A DNA stretch of 64,000 nucleotides, taken from contig JAUYQQ010000022.1 of the NCBI GenBank assembly GCA_030697165.1, positions 372,001-436,000 of the forward strand. Direction: 5' to 3'. Each line of letters begins with the position of its first letter. The stretch's first letter is position 1. Positions 8,734-17,651 of the stretch are shown here, in pieces. A program made the position numbers and the translations under genes. The notes under the pieces were generated by a model that ran no database searches, was not told where the DNA came from, and saw only the letters and a program-made list of their open reading frames with translations. Origin of the DNA: Acidobacteriota bacterium. Its GTDB lineage: Bacteria > Acidobacteriota > Vicinamibacteria > Vicinamibacterales > UBA2999.

Positions 8734-10559
8734 CGCGCGCACGGGTCGCCCGCGTGGCAGCCGGAGTGCTCGCGGCGGCGCTGGTGGCGCTAAGCGCCCA
8801 GCTGCCGCTCTGGAGCATGACGATGAGGGCGCCGCAATATCCGCGCGGCCTGCATCTGTATGCCTACGGCACGGCGCTCAGCGGAGACGTCCACGAAATC
8901 AACATCCTGAATCACTACATCGGCATGCCGCCGATCGAGGCGCCGGCGCTCGAAACGGCGCTGTTCCCGTTCGGCATCGCCGCCCTAGTCGTGATTTGCC
9001 TGCTGTCGCCGCTCCACCAGTGGCTGCGCCGGCTCGCGATCGCCGCCACGGCGGCGGCGCCGGTGATGATGCTGGTGGACCTGCAATGGCGGCTGTACTC
9101 CTTCGGCCACAGTCTCAATCCGAAAGCGCCCATTCGTCTCGAGCCGTTCACGCCCCTGGTCATCGGTGAAACGACGATGGGCAACTTCGTCTCCACGGGC
9201 ATGGTGTCCTGGGGATTCGGCTGCATCGTCGCGGCGGGGCTGGTGCTGGTGGTGGGCGCCCGGTTCGGCGACCGGTGGGCGCGGCCCGCGGCGCCGGTGC
9301 GACTCGCTCCGGCGATCGCCGCGCTGTTCGTGCTGGTGTTCGCGGTTCCCGTGGCGCGGGCCGCCGACGTGCCTGCCCACGTCCTGCAGGCCAGGATTGA
9401 TGCCGCGCCGCCGGGGAGCACGCTCATTGTCGCGGCGGCCGTTTATCGCGGTCCGATTGTCGTGCGCGGGCCGCTGAGCTTGATCGGGGAACCCGGCGCA
9501 ACCATCGACGGCGGCGGCCGCGGCAGCGTGGTGACCATTTCCGGCAGCGACGTGGTGTTTCGCGGCTTTACGATTCGCAACAGCGGCCGCGCAGTCACCG
9601 AGGAGGCCGCCGGCCTCAAGGTCACGGGTAACGGTCACCGGATCGAGTCGAACGAGGTGGTCGACGTCTACTTCGGGATCCACATTGGCGACGGCGCCCG
9701 GGTCGTCATCGATGGCAACCGCATTCGGCCCGGCAAGCACTACGGCGCGCGCCCCGGCCACGCGATCAACGCCTAGCAGCTGCGCGACAGCCGCATCAAC
9801 GGCAATTGGGTCGCCGACGCCCGCGATGGGATCTATCTCTCGTTCACCGAGCGCGTGGCGGTGACCGAGAACGTCGTCACCGACTGCCGCTACGGGCTGC
9901 ACTCGATGTATTCGCACGACGCGCGCTTCGAGAACAATGAGGTCACCAGGAATCTGCTGGGAGCCGCGCTGATGATGTCGGACCGCCTGGTGTTGAAGGG
10001 CAACCGGATCCGCCACCACCGGGAAGGCGTCGCCGCCTACGGCATCCTGCTCAAGGACATCGGCGACCTGGTCGCGGAGGACAACGAGATCACCTCGAAC
10101 CGGATCGGCATCTATGCCGAATCGGTGCCGTCCGACCCGCGGCGCGAAGCCGTCTTCAGCGGCAATGTGATTGCCGGCAACGAAGTGGGACTGGCGCTGC
10201 AGAGCACCGCGCGGTTGACGCTGACGGGCAACCGCATTGCCGAGAATCTCTCGGACGTGCGCGCGCTCGGCCGCACCCTGGCGTCGGGCATGCGCTGGTC
10301 GCGCGAGGGCCGCGGCAACTCCTGGGGCCAGTACCGCGGCTACGACGCCGACGGCGACGGCATCGGCGACGTCTCCCACCGCGTCGAGGCGGCAATCGAC
10401 GCGCTGGTCCAGCGCAATCCCTTGATCCAGGCCTTCTTGTACACGCCGGCGCACCTGGCCCTCGAAGCGGCCGCGCGCATGTTTCCGCTCTTTCGCCAGC
10501 CGCCGCTGCTGGTCGACGATCGGCCGTTGATGTCGTTTGCCGCGGGAGGCCGCCGATGA
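8730..10559 (+). pseudogene. nosD: Membrane-domain NosD fusion interrupted by in-frame TAG
   Basis: One continuous reading frame of about 610 codons broken only by TAG at 9774-9776. Residues 1-215 contain four or more membrane helices with GDVHEINILNHYIGMPPIE; the rest is the periplasmic right-handed parallel beta-helix of NosD with CASH-type repeats (for example RIESNEVVDVYFGIHIGD before, and DCRYGLHSMYSHDARFENN after the stop). NosD works with the NosFY transporter in CuZ maturation. Sequence on both sides of the stop aligns with NosD without loss, so a single base change, for example from TGG or CAG, is the simplest cause. Neighbouring genes use TAG as a normal stop. It overlaps nosL and the next gene by 4 bp each. 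It is either a recent nonsense mutation or a sequencing error. Confidence 0.82.
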
Positions 10560-12205
10560 TCGAGATTCGGAACGTCACGAAACGATACGGCCGGCGGGTG
10601 GCGCTGGCCGAGGTGTCGCTGACGCTCGGTGCGGGAGAAGTGACGCTGCTGCTCGGCGCGAACGGCGCCGGGAAATCGACGTTGCTCCGGTGCCTGCTCG
10701 GGATCACCGACTACGAGGGCGCGATCGCGGTCGACGGTCTCGATCCCCTCGCCGACGGCTGCGCGGTCCGTTCGGCGATCGGCTACATGCCGCAGAGCGG
10801 GGGTCTGCACGGCGACCTCTCGGTTCGCCAAACGATGGCGTTCTACGCGCGGATCCGCCAGTCGTCGGGCGATCGCGGTGCGACGCTGCTGCAAGAAGCG
10901 GGGCTCGGACCGCATCTCGACACGCTGGTCGGTGAGCTGTCAGGCGGCATGCGTCAGCGGCTCGGCTTCGCACTCGCGCTGCTGCCCGATCCCAGCATTC
11001 TGGTCCTCGATGAGCCGAGCGCCAGCCTCGACGTCGCCAGCCGGCGGTGGCTGGCCGAGCGGCTGCGCGCGGCCGCCGGCGAGGGCCGAACCGTCATCGT
11101 TTCGACGCACGGCGGCCAGGAGCTGCTCGATGCCGGTGACCGCACGATCACGCTCGAAGCGGGCCGCGTCGTGGAGGCGCCGGCCGCAGCCGAACATGGC
11201 GGCGCCGCACCCGCGGCTTCGACCGCCCTCGCGGCAAGGGCAACGGCGACGGCGGGCCACGGCTGGCGGCACAGGGCGGCACGCATGCTCCCCATCGCCG
11301 GCAAGGAAGTGCGGGACGGGCTCACCAACCGCTGGCTGATCGGGTACTCGGTCCTGCTCGGCGGGCTCGGCCTGGCCGCGATCGCCACTGGCCTCGACAG
11401 CGCCTCGGGCCTGGCGATCCAGGCGTTTGGCCGCACCACGGCAACCCTGATGAACTTGTGCCTCCTCCTGTCGCCTCTGGTGGCGGTGGTCATGGGGGCG
11501 GCGTTGATCGCGGGTGAGCAGGAGCGCGGCACGCTCGAGCACCTGCTGGCGCAGCCGCTGACCAGGACCGAGCTGTTGGTGGGCAAGCATCTTGGCTTGC
11601 TCGCGGCGCTGACCGCCGCCACCGTCGCGGGCTTCGTTCCGGCCGGGCTGGCCATTGTCCTGGCGGCAGGCCCCACGGTGCTTGGGCACTATCTGCTGTT
11701 TCCCACCATCGCGGCGCTGGCCGGCGCCGCCATGGCGGCGGTGGGCCTGCTGATCTCCGTCGCCAGCCGCTCGGCGGTACACGCGCAGGGAACGGCGATC
11801 TTCACGTGGTTTGCATTCGTGTTGCTGTACGACCTGGTGCTCATGGGTTCGCTCGCCGTGAGCGGAATGCCGGCACCCTGGCTCGCGGCGGCGCTGGTCG
11901 GCAACCCGGTCGATGCCGCGAGGGTCCTTGGGGTCCTGGCGCTCGAACCGGATCTGTACTTACTTGGCCCGGCCGGCGCTTTTCTCACGGCGACGCTGTC
12001 TCCGGCAGGAACCGCCAGCCTGCTGATCGGAACGCTGATTATGTGGGGGGTGGTGCCGGTCTGCGCCGCGGCGATGAAGTTTTCAATTCGGAGGAGGAAG
12101 GGTTCACATGCGGAAAACAGAGTGGCTATTGCTGCTATCAACGGCCGTGCTGGTTGCGGCGATCGCGTGCACGTCGAAGGAGGAATCGCCGGCGTCGGGA
12201 ACTAG
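10556..12205 (+). CDS. nosF: Fused NosF-NosY ABC transporter (ATPase plus permease)
   Basis: Residues 1-210 are an ABC ATPase with Walker A GANGAGKST, signature LSGGMRQRLG, Walker B ILVLDEPSASLD and switch histidine VSTHGGQEL. After an alanine-rich linker, residues from about 245 form an ABC-2-type six-helix permease typical of NosY (IAGEQERGTLEHLLAQPLTRTELLVGK). In most nos clusters nosF and nosY are separate genes; here they are one 549-residue polypeptide. With NosD it supplies sulfur or another component for the CuZ centre. The last 33 codons overlap the start of the cytochrome gene in another frame, so the true C-terminus is probably functionally short. ATGA overlap with nosD indicates coupling. 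Confidence 0.9.
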   Translation: MIEIRNVTKRYGRRVALAEVSLTLGAGEVTLLLGANGAGKSTLLRCLLGITDYEGAIAVDGLDPLADGCAVRSAIGYMPQSGGLHGDLSVRQTMAFYARIRQSSGDRGATLLQEAGLGPHLDTLVGELSGGMRQRLGFALALLPDPSILVLDEPSASLDVASRRWLAERLRAAAGEGRTVIVSTHGGQELLDAGDRTITLEAGRVVEAPAAAEHGGAAPAASTALAARATATAGHGWRHRAARMLPIAGKEVRDGLTNRWLIGYSVLLGGLGLAAIATGLDSASGLAIQAFGRTTATLMNLCLLLSPLVAVVMGAALIAGEQERGTLEHLLAQPLTRTELLVGKHLGLLAALTAATVAGFVPAGLAIVLAAGPTVLGHYLLFPTIAALAGAAMAAVGLLISVASRSAVHAQGTAIFTWFAFVLLYDLVLMGSLAVSGMPAPWLAAALVGNPVDAARVLGVLALEPDLYLLGPAGAFLTATLSPAGTASLLIGTLIMWGVVPVCAAAMKFSIRRRKGSHAENRVAIAAINGRAGCGDRVHVEGGIAGVGN

Positions 12206-12527
12206 TGCCGGCGCGGGGTCGTCGGCGAGTTCAGCTTCGGGGGCGGCCAAACCCGGGCGCGGCCGCGAGCTCTACAAGGCCAACTGCGTCGCCTGTCACG
12301 GCGAGAGCGGCAAAGGTGACGGTCCGGGCGCCGGCGTCCTGAAGCCGCCGCCGCGTGACCACACCGACCGTGCCTACATGAGCACGCTGCCGGATCAGGA
12401 AGTCGCCGAGATCATCAGGGTTGGCGGCGCGATCAATGGCAAGCCGGGCATGCCGAGTCACCCGCAGATCAGTGGCGATGACCTGGCCGCGCTGGTCGCG
12501 TATGTGCGGTCACTGAGCCAGCCCTGA
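12108..12527 (+). CDS. Class I c-type cytochrome lipoprotein of the nos cluster
   Basis: A 139-residue membrane-anchored monohaem cytochrome. It has a lipobox ending IAC near residue 21, a Ser/Ala-rich flexible linker, haem-binding CVACH in LYKANCVACHGESGKGDGPG, and the distal methionine in GKPGMPSHPQISGDD. It starts 98 bp inside the 3' end of the fused transporter gene, behind GGAGG. Lipoprotein cytochromes in clade II clusters are thought to pass electrons to the CuA site of NosZ, and that is the likely role here at the periplasmic face of the membrane. Confidence 0.9.
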   Translation: MRKTEWLLLLSTAVLVAAIACTSKEESPASGTSAGAGSSASSASGAAKPGRGRELYKANCVACHGESGKGDGPGAGVLKPPPRDHTDRAYMSTLPDQEVAEIIRVGGAINGKPGMPSHPQISGDDLAALVAYVRSLSQP

Positions 12528-12559
12528 ACGGGCAACCCGCGAGAGGCGGCACCGATTCG

Positions 12560-13855
12560 ATGCCGGCGTCGGCGCTGCCTCTCGCCTACTACCTCGTCGC
12601 GCACGCCGGCTTCGGTGCTGCGTTGCTCGTCCTGGTGATCGACCCCGGCCTTCCCGGCACGTCGTTCTACCAGCCGCGGGTCGTCGCGCTCGTGCACCTG
12701 CTCACGCTGGCCTGGTTGACCGGTTCGATCCTCGGGTCGTTGTACATCGTCGGCCCGCTGGCGCTGCGGGTGCCGATGCCTGCGGTGAAGGCCGACTGGA
12801 TCGCGTTCGCCTCGTTCGTGCTCGGCGCCAGCGGCATGGTCTCGCATTTCTGGATCAACACCTACGACGGCATGGTGTGGTCGGCGCTGTTGGTGTCCGG
12901 CGCCGTGGCGTGGGTGGGCGGTCGCGTGATGCGGGGCCTGCCCGGCTCCAGCGTTCAGTGGGGCGTGCGCCTGCATGTCGCGCTGGCGTTCTTCAACATC
13001 CTTGCGGCCGCCGGGTTGGGGATCCTGATCGGCCTCGATCGCTCACGCGGGTTCCTCGTGGTGTCGCCGCTCGCGACGATGTTCGCCCACGCCCATATTG
13101 CGGCGGTCGGCTGGGTGACGATGCTGGTGATCGGCCTGTCGTATCGCTTGATCCCCATGATGCTGCCCGCGGCCATGCCGGCGGGCGGATCGCTGGCGCT
13201 CAGCGCGATCCTGCTGCAAGGCGGGCTGGTGGTGCTGACCGTGCGCCTGCTGGCGGACTCGGAAGGCCTCTGGCTCGGCGCGGTGATGATGGTTGGCGGC
13301 GTGGTGTCCTTCATGGCCCACGTCCGTCGAATGCTCGGGCGCCGCCTGCCGCGCCCGCCGGCCCTGCCGGCGCGCGACTGGTCAACGTGGCAGGTACAGA
13401 TCGCGTTTGGGTGGCTCCTCGTGACGATCGCGATGGGCCTGGCGCTCTGCATCCAGGCGCCCTACGAAGACCGCCTGTCCTTGATGTGGATGTACGGCGT
13501 CACCGGCCTGATTGGCTTCCTGGCGCAGATGGTCGTGGGCATGCAGGGCCGTCTGGTGCCGATGTACGCCTGGTACCGCGCCTATGCCGTCACGGGAACG
13601 CCGCCGTCGCGCGCGGCCAACACCCTGCCGTCCCCGGCCTTCGCACGGGCGATCGTGTGGTGCTGGGCGGCCGCGGTTCCACTGCTCGTGTGGGGGTTAC
13701 CCCAGGCTGAGCGACCGGCCATCCGGGCCGGTGCGCTGGTGCTGCTGGCTGGCGTCGGCCTCGGCGGAACCTACCTGGTGTACATGGTGCGCCTGGCCCG
13801 CGAGCCCGTGACTCGGCCACGCCGGGACAGCTGTCCGGCGGTCGAGATCCGCTAG
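12560..13855 (+). CDS. Haem-copper oxidase subunit I-like membrane protein
   Basis: A 431-residue protein with about 12 membrane helices. Histidines occur in helix contexts resembling cytochrome oxidase/NO reductase subunit I: ALVHLLTLAWLTGSILG, VSHFWIN, RLHVALAFFN and FAHAHIAAVGWVTM. The tyrosine-histidine crosslink pattern of true oxidases is not evident, so it may be a haem-binding relative and not an active oxidase. Such proteins often accompany nor and nos genes, where electron transfer from quinol or a sensing role has been suggested. It follows the cytochrome gene by 32 bp and precedes the Crp/Fnr gene by 9 bp, so it belongs to the same transcription unit. The exact function is unknown. 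Confidence 0.7.
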   Translation: MPASALPLAYYLVAHAGFGAALLVLVIDPGLPGTSFYQPRVVALVHLLTLAWLTGSILGSLYIVGPLALRVPMPAVKADWIAFASFVLGASGMVSHFWINTYDGMVWSALLVSGAVAWVGGRVMRGLPGSSVQWGVRLHVALAFFNILAAAGLGILIGLDRSRGFLVVSPLATMFAHAHIAAVGWVTMLVIGLSYRLIPMMLPAAMPAGGSLALSAILLQGGLVVLTVRLLADSEGLWLGAVMMVGGVVSFMAHVRRMLGRRLPRPPALPARDWSTWQVQIAFGWLLVTIAMGLALCIQAPYEDRLSLMWMYGVTGLIGFLAQMVVGMQGRLVPMYAWYRAYAVTGTPPSRAANTLPSPAFARAIVWCWAAAVPLLVWGLPQAERPAIRAGALVLLAGVGLGGTYLVYMVRLAREPVTRPRRDSCPAVEIR

Positions 13856-13864
13856 ACTGTCTCC

Positions 13865-14554
13865 GTGCCCGTACCGGACGATGAGCTGCTGCGCCGCCTG
13901 CCGTTGTTTCGCCGCGTCTCGGCGCCGTTGCGGGCCCGCGTCGCCGAAGTGGCGCGGCTGAAATCGTATGGGAAGGGCGAACTGATCTTTGCCGAGGACG
14001 ATCCCTCCGACGCGTTCATCGTGATCGTGTCGGGCCGGGTCAAAGTGTTCAAGTCGACGCCGACCGGCAAGGAGATTATTCTCGAGATCTTCGGTGATGG
14101 CGATCCGCTCGGTGCCGTCGCGCTCTACGAGGGCGCCCCGTTCATGGCCTCGGCGCTCAGCCTCGAGCCGACGGCGGTGATCAGCATCGAACAGGCGGCA
14201 TTCTTCCGGCTGCTGGAGGCGGAGCCGGTCCTGGTCCGCGGCCTGCTCTCCGGCCTCACGCTGCGGCTCGCCGAACTGACCCGACGGCTGGCCGAATTGA
14301 CCGGAGCCCGCGTCGAAACGCGCTTTGCCCGGCTCTTCCTCAAGTTGAGCGACCAGATTGGCCGCCCCGAGCGCGGCGGCGTGTTCGTGCCGATGTCGCT
14401 GTCGCGGCAGGAGCTGGCCGATCTGGCCGGCACCACGATCGAAACCGCGATTCGCATCATGAGCCGGTGGCAGAAAGACAACGTCTTGCACACCGAAAAG
14501 GACGGGTTCGTGGTGGTGGATCGGCCGGCGCTCGACGAGCTGGCCGCCAGCTGA
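13865..14554 (+). CDS. Crp/Fnr-family transcription regulator (Dnr-like)
   Basis: A 229-residue regulator with GTG start. Residues 10-125 form the cyclic-nucleotide-type beta roll (GKGELIFAEDDPSDAFIVIVSGRVKVF), then a long dimerisation helix, and a C-terminal winged helix with SLSRQELADLAGTTIETAIR, the DNA-reading helix. It has no cysteine cluster, so it is not an iron-sulfur FNR; it resembles the DNR/NnrR group, which respond to NO through haem, although haem ligands cannot be assigned here. Being the last gene of the nos cluster, it is the best candidate for the protein that binds the five TATGAC-N4-GTCATA boxes in this window. That link is inference. Confidence 0.88.
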   Translation: MPVPDDELLRRLPLFRRVSAPLRARVAEVARLKSYGKGELIFAEDDPSDAFIVIVSGRVKVFKSTPTGKEIILEIFGDGDPLGAVALYEGAPFMASALSLEPTAVISIEQAAFFRLLEAEPVLVRGLLSGLTLRLAELTRRLAELTGARVETRFARLFLKLSDQIGRPERGGVFVPMSLSRQELADLAGTTIETAIRIMSRWQKDNVLHTEKDGFVVVDRPALDELAAS

Positions 14555-14558
14555 GTCG

Positions 14559-15080
14559 CTACAGCAGTCGCCGCTCCAGTTCGAGTGCCCGCGGGAACAG
14601 GACTTCGTTCTCGGTGCGGTGATCGGCGCGCAGGTCGGCGTCGAGCGTTGCCAGCTCAGCCAGGCATTGCCGCCAGTTCGCCGCCAGGGCGTCCGGCTCG
14701 ACTACCGCGCGGGCCAGTTCGCGCAGGCGGTCGAGTGCCTGTTCGATCCGGACGTGCTCGGCCTCCATGGCTCGAATGGGATGGAGGACGGTGACAAATG
14801 CCGTTGCGGGACGATCCCCGCCCGTGCGGTCCGCAGCCGAGAGCGCCGCAAACGCCGGGAACAGCAGGTGCTCTTCTTTGGCCAGGTGGTACTCGATCTG
14901 TTCGGCGAGCTCGTCGAACGCGACGCGCAGCAACGCCAGCTCGGGAGATGCTGCGGTCGCGCTCACCGACGCCATGGCGTCGCGAATGCGCGGCAGTGCT
15001 TCCTGCAACCCGGCATGGTAGCGGGCGACGATCGCGTCACAGACCACCGCGATGTCCGGATTGTCGACGAGGCGTTCCAT
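14559..15080 (-). CDS. Hemerythrin-like di-iron protein (RIC/YtfE-like)
   Basis: About 173 residues from the ATG at 15080; a longer frame to 15149 would overlap the upstream gene. The four-helix bundle carries hemerythrin-type ligands in ARYHAGLQEALPRI, EQIEYHLAKEEHLLFP, VLHPIRAMEAEHVRIE and RADHRTENEVLFPRALELE, the spacing seen in RIC (ScdA/YtfE) proteins that repair nitrosylated iron-sulfur clusters. It lies directly downstream of a small secreted protein gene with a Crp/Fnr box, and next to the nos cluster, which fits NO-stress defence. The N-terminal ScdA cysteine domain is absent. It converges on the regulator gene with a 4-bp gap. Confidence 0.82.
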   Translation of the reverse strand: MERLVDNPDIAVVCDAIVARYHAGLQEALPRIRDAMASVSATAASPELALLRVAFDELAEQIEYHLAKEEHLLFPAFAALSAADRTGGDRPATAFVTVLHPIRAMEAEHVRIEQALDRLRELARAVVEPDALAANWRQCLAELATLDADLRADHRTENEVLFPRALELERRLL

Positions 15081-15108
15081 GGCTGCCTTCGCACTGTCAC
15101 GGCAGGCG

Positions 15109-15510
15109 CTAATGCGCCTTCTGCGGCACGCCGTGCGCTTCCGCGTCACCGGCGAACTGATACTCCGTCATGACGGGTGGTCCATCCGCCCGCGACGCGA
15201 TGGCACTGGTGAAGCGGCCGGGCGCCTGGGTCCAGCGCGGCTTGCAGTGGAAGGCGACGATCTGCTCGCCGACGCCCTTGCCCGGCTCGAAGCGGTGCAC
15301 GCTGGTGCAGGGTCCGCCCTGCGCCATCTTGGCGTCGTCGTGAACGAAGATCACCGGCCCCGAGACGAACGCGCCGGCAATGACCGTGGTGTCTTTCAGG
15401 TTGACCGCCGCCCATTTCAAGGCCGGCTCAGCGGCCGTGCGCGTCGCGGCGAGGCCGAACGTCAAACTGGCCATGAAGACGAGCGATCCGACGATGATTC
15501 GTGACCGCAT
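15109..15510 (-). CDS. Small secreted protein of unknown function
   Basis: 133 residues from the ATG at 15510, which has an excellent ribosome site (GGAGGAAA). A Sec signal (IIVGSLVFMASLTFGLAA) is followed by a soluble domain with AGAFVSGPVIFVHDDAKMAQ and one conserved-looking Cys/His region (GEQIVAFHCKPRW). I do not recognise the family. Box B lies 86 bp upstream, with TAGCGT as -10, giving a leader of about 44 nt. The hemerythrin-like gene follows 28 bp downstream. The context suggests an exported protein induced with NO or anaerobic metabolism. Confidence 0.75.
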   Translation of the reverse strand: MRSRIIVGSLVFMASLTFGLAATRTAAEPALKWAAVNLKDTTVIAGAFVSGPVIFVHDDAKMAQGGPCTSVHRFEPGKGVGEQIVAFHCKPRWTQAPGRFTSAIASRADGPPVMTEYQFAGDAEAHGVPQKAH

Positions 15511-15588
15511 ATCGTGTTTCCTCCTGGTGCCGTTTCTGCCTTCAAATCCATCCTGCGACCACGCTAACCCGCGCCGCCAGGGTGACGC

Positions 15589-15604
15589 CATGACGCCCGT
15601 CATA
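15589..15604. promoter_or_regulatory. Crp/Fnr-type box B, secreted protein-hemerythrin promoter
   Basis: CATGAC-GCCC-GTCATA, one base different from the other boxes at the outer left position. The centre at 15596.5 is 30.5 bp from TAGCGT on the minus strand (15566-15561), placing a transcription start near 15554, 44 nt before the ATG at 15510. Confidence 0.75.
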
Positions 15605-15664
15605 CGGTTGCTGGGACCGGCCGGCGCTTGGTGGCGCCAGCGGTCGAGTTGCCGCTTTGCGGCG

Positions 15665-17569
15665 TTAGCGATCGAGTCGCCGTTCCGCCTGAAACAGCGT
15701 GTATCCGGACGAGTCGGCTTCGTCGAGCGCCGCTTTGTAGAACCGGCGGAGGGTGTCCGACTGCGCCTCGGCGAGGCGCACGCGGAACTTGTCCGCCTGC
15801 CATAGATCGGGGAGCACGATGACCCGGCCGACGATCAGGACCGCCGTCGGTGGGAGCGGGCCGGGGTAGTCGAGCGTCGCGGTCTGGTCGGGCGCCAGGC
15901 GCGTGTCGCTCGTCTGAGTCCACTCGCCGTTCTCGAACTGCACCTTTCGTGCGATGCGATGCTCGGCAAACGCCAGTGTGGTGCCGGCGCCGTCCTTGAC
16001 GTCGATGCGCATCCAGATCTCGGGCACCGTGTAGGTAGGGAGAAAATGTCCGGCGCCGACGTTGGTCAGCGTCATGCGCGCCGCGGCGCCAGCGGCGCGC
16101 GGGAGGGCGTCGAACGTCCAGCGGACCGCGCGGCGCACGGTGTCGGGATCGTGAATGCCACGAAAGAAGTGGCGACGGTCCGGCATGTGACACGTCTGGC
16201 AGGTGCGACCCTCCCGGGCGGCGCGCGAGTTGCGCCATTCTTCGAGCGTGTTCTGCAGCGTGGTCCCATTCACGGTTGGGGCGGTGCCGGGCGGGAAGTG
16301 GTGGCAACCGGCGCAGAAGTCCGACTGCTCGAAGAACGCCCGCGTTTGGACTTTGCCGTGGCCTGACCGAGAGCCCGACACCAGCGGGAGCAGCGTGCTG
16401 GGCGTTGGCGCCGGCCCGAACACCTGGCCGGCGCGGACATGGCAGGCGGCGCAGGTCACGCTGTCGGCCTGCAAGTAGGCATCTTCCGCCTGTTCGGCAA
16501 GCGGCGCATGGCAGCTCGTACAGTTACCACCGGAGTCGCGCTCGTGCATCTGCGCCCACACACCAGGTCCCATGGCCATTGCATGACGGGAACGTGACCA
16601 GTCGGCGAACTGCAGCGGGTGGCACGTGGCGCAGCTTGGCGAGGCGATGCTGCCGGGCCCGGCTCGCAGCGGCGGCCGCCAGTACGTGGCGGCCGTCGTG
16701 GTGTCGATCGCTCGGTGCGGCCGATCGGGTGGCGGCCGCTGGAGGGACCGCAGGTATGTCACGAGATTCCACAGGTCGGAGCCGCTCCGGGCAGTCGGCG
16801 CATAGGCCGTCATGCTGGTGCCGCTGAACCCCGTGACGATCGATCGGAGCAGGTCTGATTCGGCGCCGCCAGCCTTGAAATTGTGCGGGCGCGTCAGGTC
16901 GGCGGGAGCCTCGCTGAAGCCCCTGGCGTGGCGAAGCGATCGCGCCAGCGGTCCATCGCCGATGCCCTGCGGGCCATGGCAGTCGGCGCATCCCCACGCT
17001 CCGTAAACCTCTGCCCCACGTTGCGCCTCGCCAGACCGGCGCGGCGGCAGCGGCACCGGTGCCGGCGCGCGTTCGTACGTCCACCGCGGAGAGAACGACT
17101 TCACCTTGTGGACGAGGGCGCGGAGGTCGTCGGTGGCGAGAAATGGGAACGGCGGCATCGCGCCGTCGCCACCCGCACCATTCCGGATGACGTGTTCGAG
17201 GTCGCGGTCCGTCGGCAGCGCGTTGAGCGGCGTTGATCGCACCTTGAACTCGGCGCGCGTGAAATCGGCTGGCGGTACCCGGCTGAATGGGGCCGCCCGG
17301 CCTTCGCCCCGCCCGTCCAGTCCATGACAGGAGGCGCAGAAGGTGACATAGAGCTGGTCGCCTCGAGGCGCGCCGGCCACGATGAACTCCCGCGGATCGG
17401 TGTCCGGAAGGCTGATGCCCGGTCGGTATTCACGACTCGCCGGCGACTCGCGTGCCTCGCCGGCGGCGGATGTTACGACGACGGGCGCGGGTGACGGCGG
17501 GCCGGCGGGCGCCGGGGGTGTGCAGCCCGCCAGCAGGAGCACGCTCCAGAGCATGGGGCGAGCGGTCAT
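15665..17569 (-). CDS. Seven-haem c-type cytochrome lipoprotein
   Basis: A 634-residue exported protein with lipobox LLLAGC and seven CxxCH motifs: CASCH, CADCH, CATCH, CTSCH, CAACH, CAGCH and CQTCH. The first two belong to consecutive class I cytochrome domains (to about residue 270); the other five form a multihaem domain resembling cytochrome c554 or NapC-linked families. The C-terminal 170 residues are a beta-rich domain without haem. It likely moves electrons between the membrane and a periplasmic acceptor. Box C lies just upstream; the predicted start of transcription (near 17572) is only a few bases from this ATG, so the message may be leaderless or the internal ATG at 17554 may be used. 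Confidence 0.88.
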   Translation of the reverse strand: MTARPMLWSVLLLAGCTPPAPAGPPSPAPVVVTSAAGEARESPASREYRPGISLPDTDPREFIVAGAPRGDQLYVTFCASCHGLDGRGEGRAAPFSRVPPADFTRAEFKVRSTPLNALPTDRDLEHVIRNGAGGDGAMPPFPFLATDDLRALVHKVKSFSPRWTYERAPAPVPLPPRRSGEAQRGAEVYGAWGCADCHGPQGIGDGPLARSLRHARGFSEAPADLTRPHNFKAGGAESDLLRSIVTGFSGTSMTAYAPTARSGSDLWNLVTYLRSLQRPPPDRPHRAIDTTTAATYWRPPLRAGPGSIASPSCATCHPLQFADWSRSRHAMAMGPGVWAQMHERDSGGNCTSCHAPLAEQAEDAYLQADSVTCAACHVRAGQVFGPAPTPSTLLPLVSGSRSGHGKVQTRAFFEQSDFCAGCHHFPPGTAPTVNGTTLQNTLEEWRNSRAAREGRTCQTCHMPDRRHFFRGIHDPDTVRRAVRWTFDALPRAAGAAARMTLTNVGAGHFLPTYTVPEIWMRIDVKDGAGTTLAFAEHRIARKVQFENGEWTQTSDTRLAPDQTATLDYPGPLPPTAVLIVGRVIVLPDLWQADKFRVRLAEAQSDTLRRFYKAALDEADSSGYTLFQAERRLDR

Positions 17570-17606
17570 CGCGCGGGCAGTCTACGGCCTGGTTGGAGCG
17601 GGCCGC

Positions 17607-17622
17607 TATGACGGGCGTCATA
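17607..17622. promoter_or_regulatory. Crp/Fnr-type box C, divergent cytochrome / RNA-NMO promoter
   Basis: TATGAC-GGGC-GTCATA. Centre 17614.5. Towards the plus strand TAGGTT at 17644-17649 lies 29.5 bp away; towards the minus strand TAGACT (17584-17579) lies 30.5 bp away. One box can therefore serve the seven-haem cytochrome and the hairpin RNA plus nitronate monooxygenase as a class II site in both directions. Confidence 0.8.
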
Positions 17623-17651
17623 CCGGCCCGCATCCCTTCGGAGTAGGTTTT

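Noticed and set aside
9774-9776. TAG as a recoded sense codon
   Set aside because: Other genes in the window end with TAG at sensible places, so no general reassignment; no evidence of a pyrrolysine-type context.
8985-10454. 489-codon minus-strand frame opposite nosD
   Set aside because: Antisense of the beta-helix repeats. It made me check whether the NosD side was the shadow, but the NosD domain pattern is clear.
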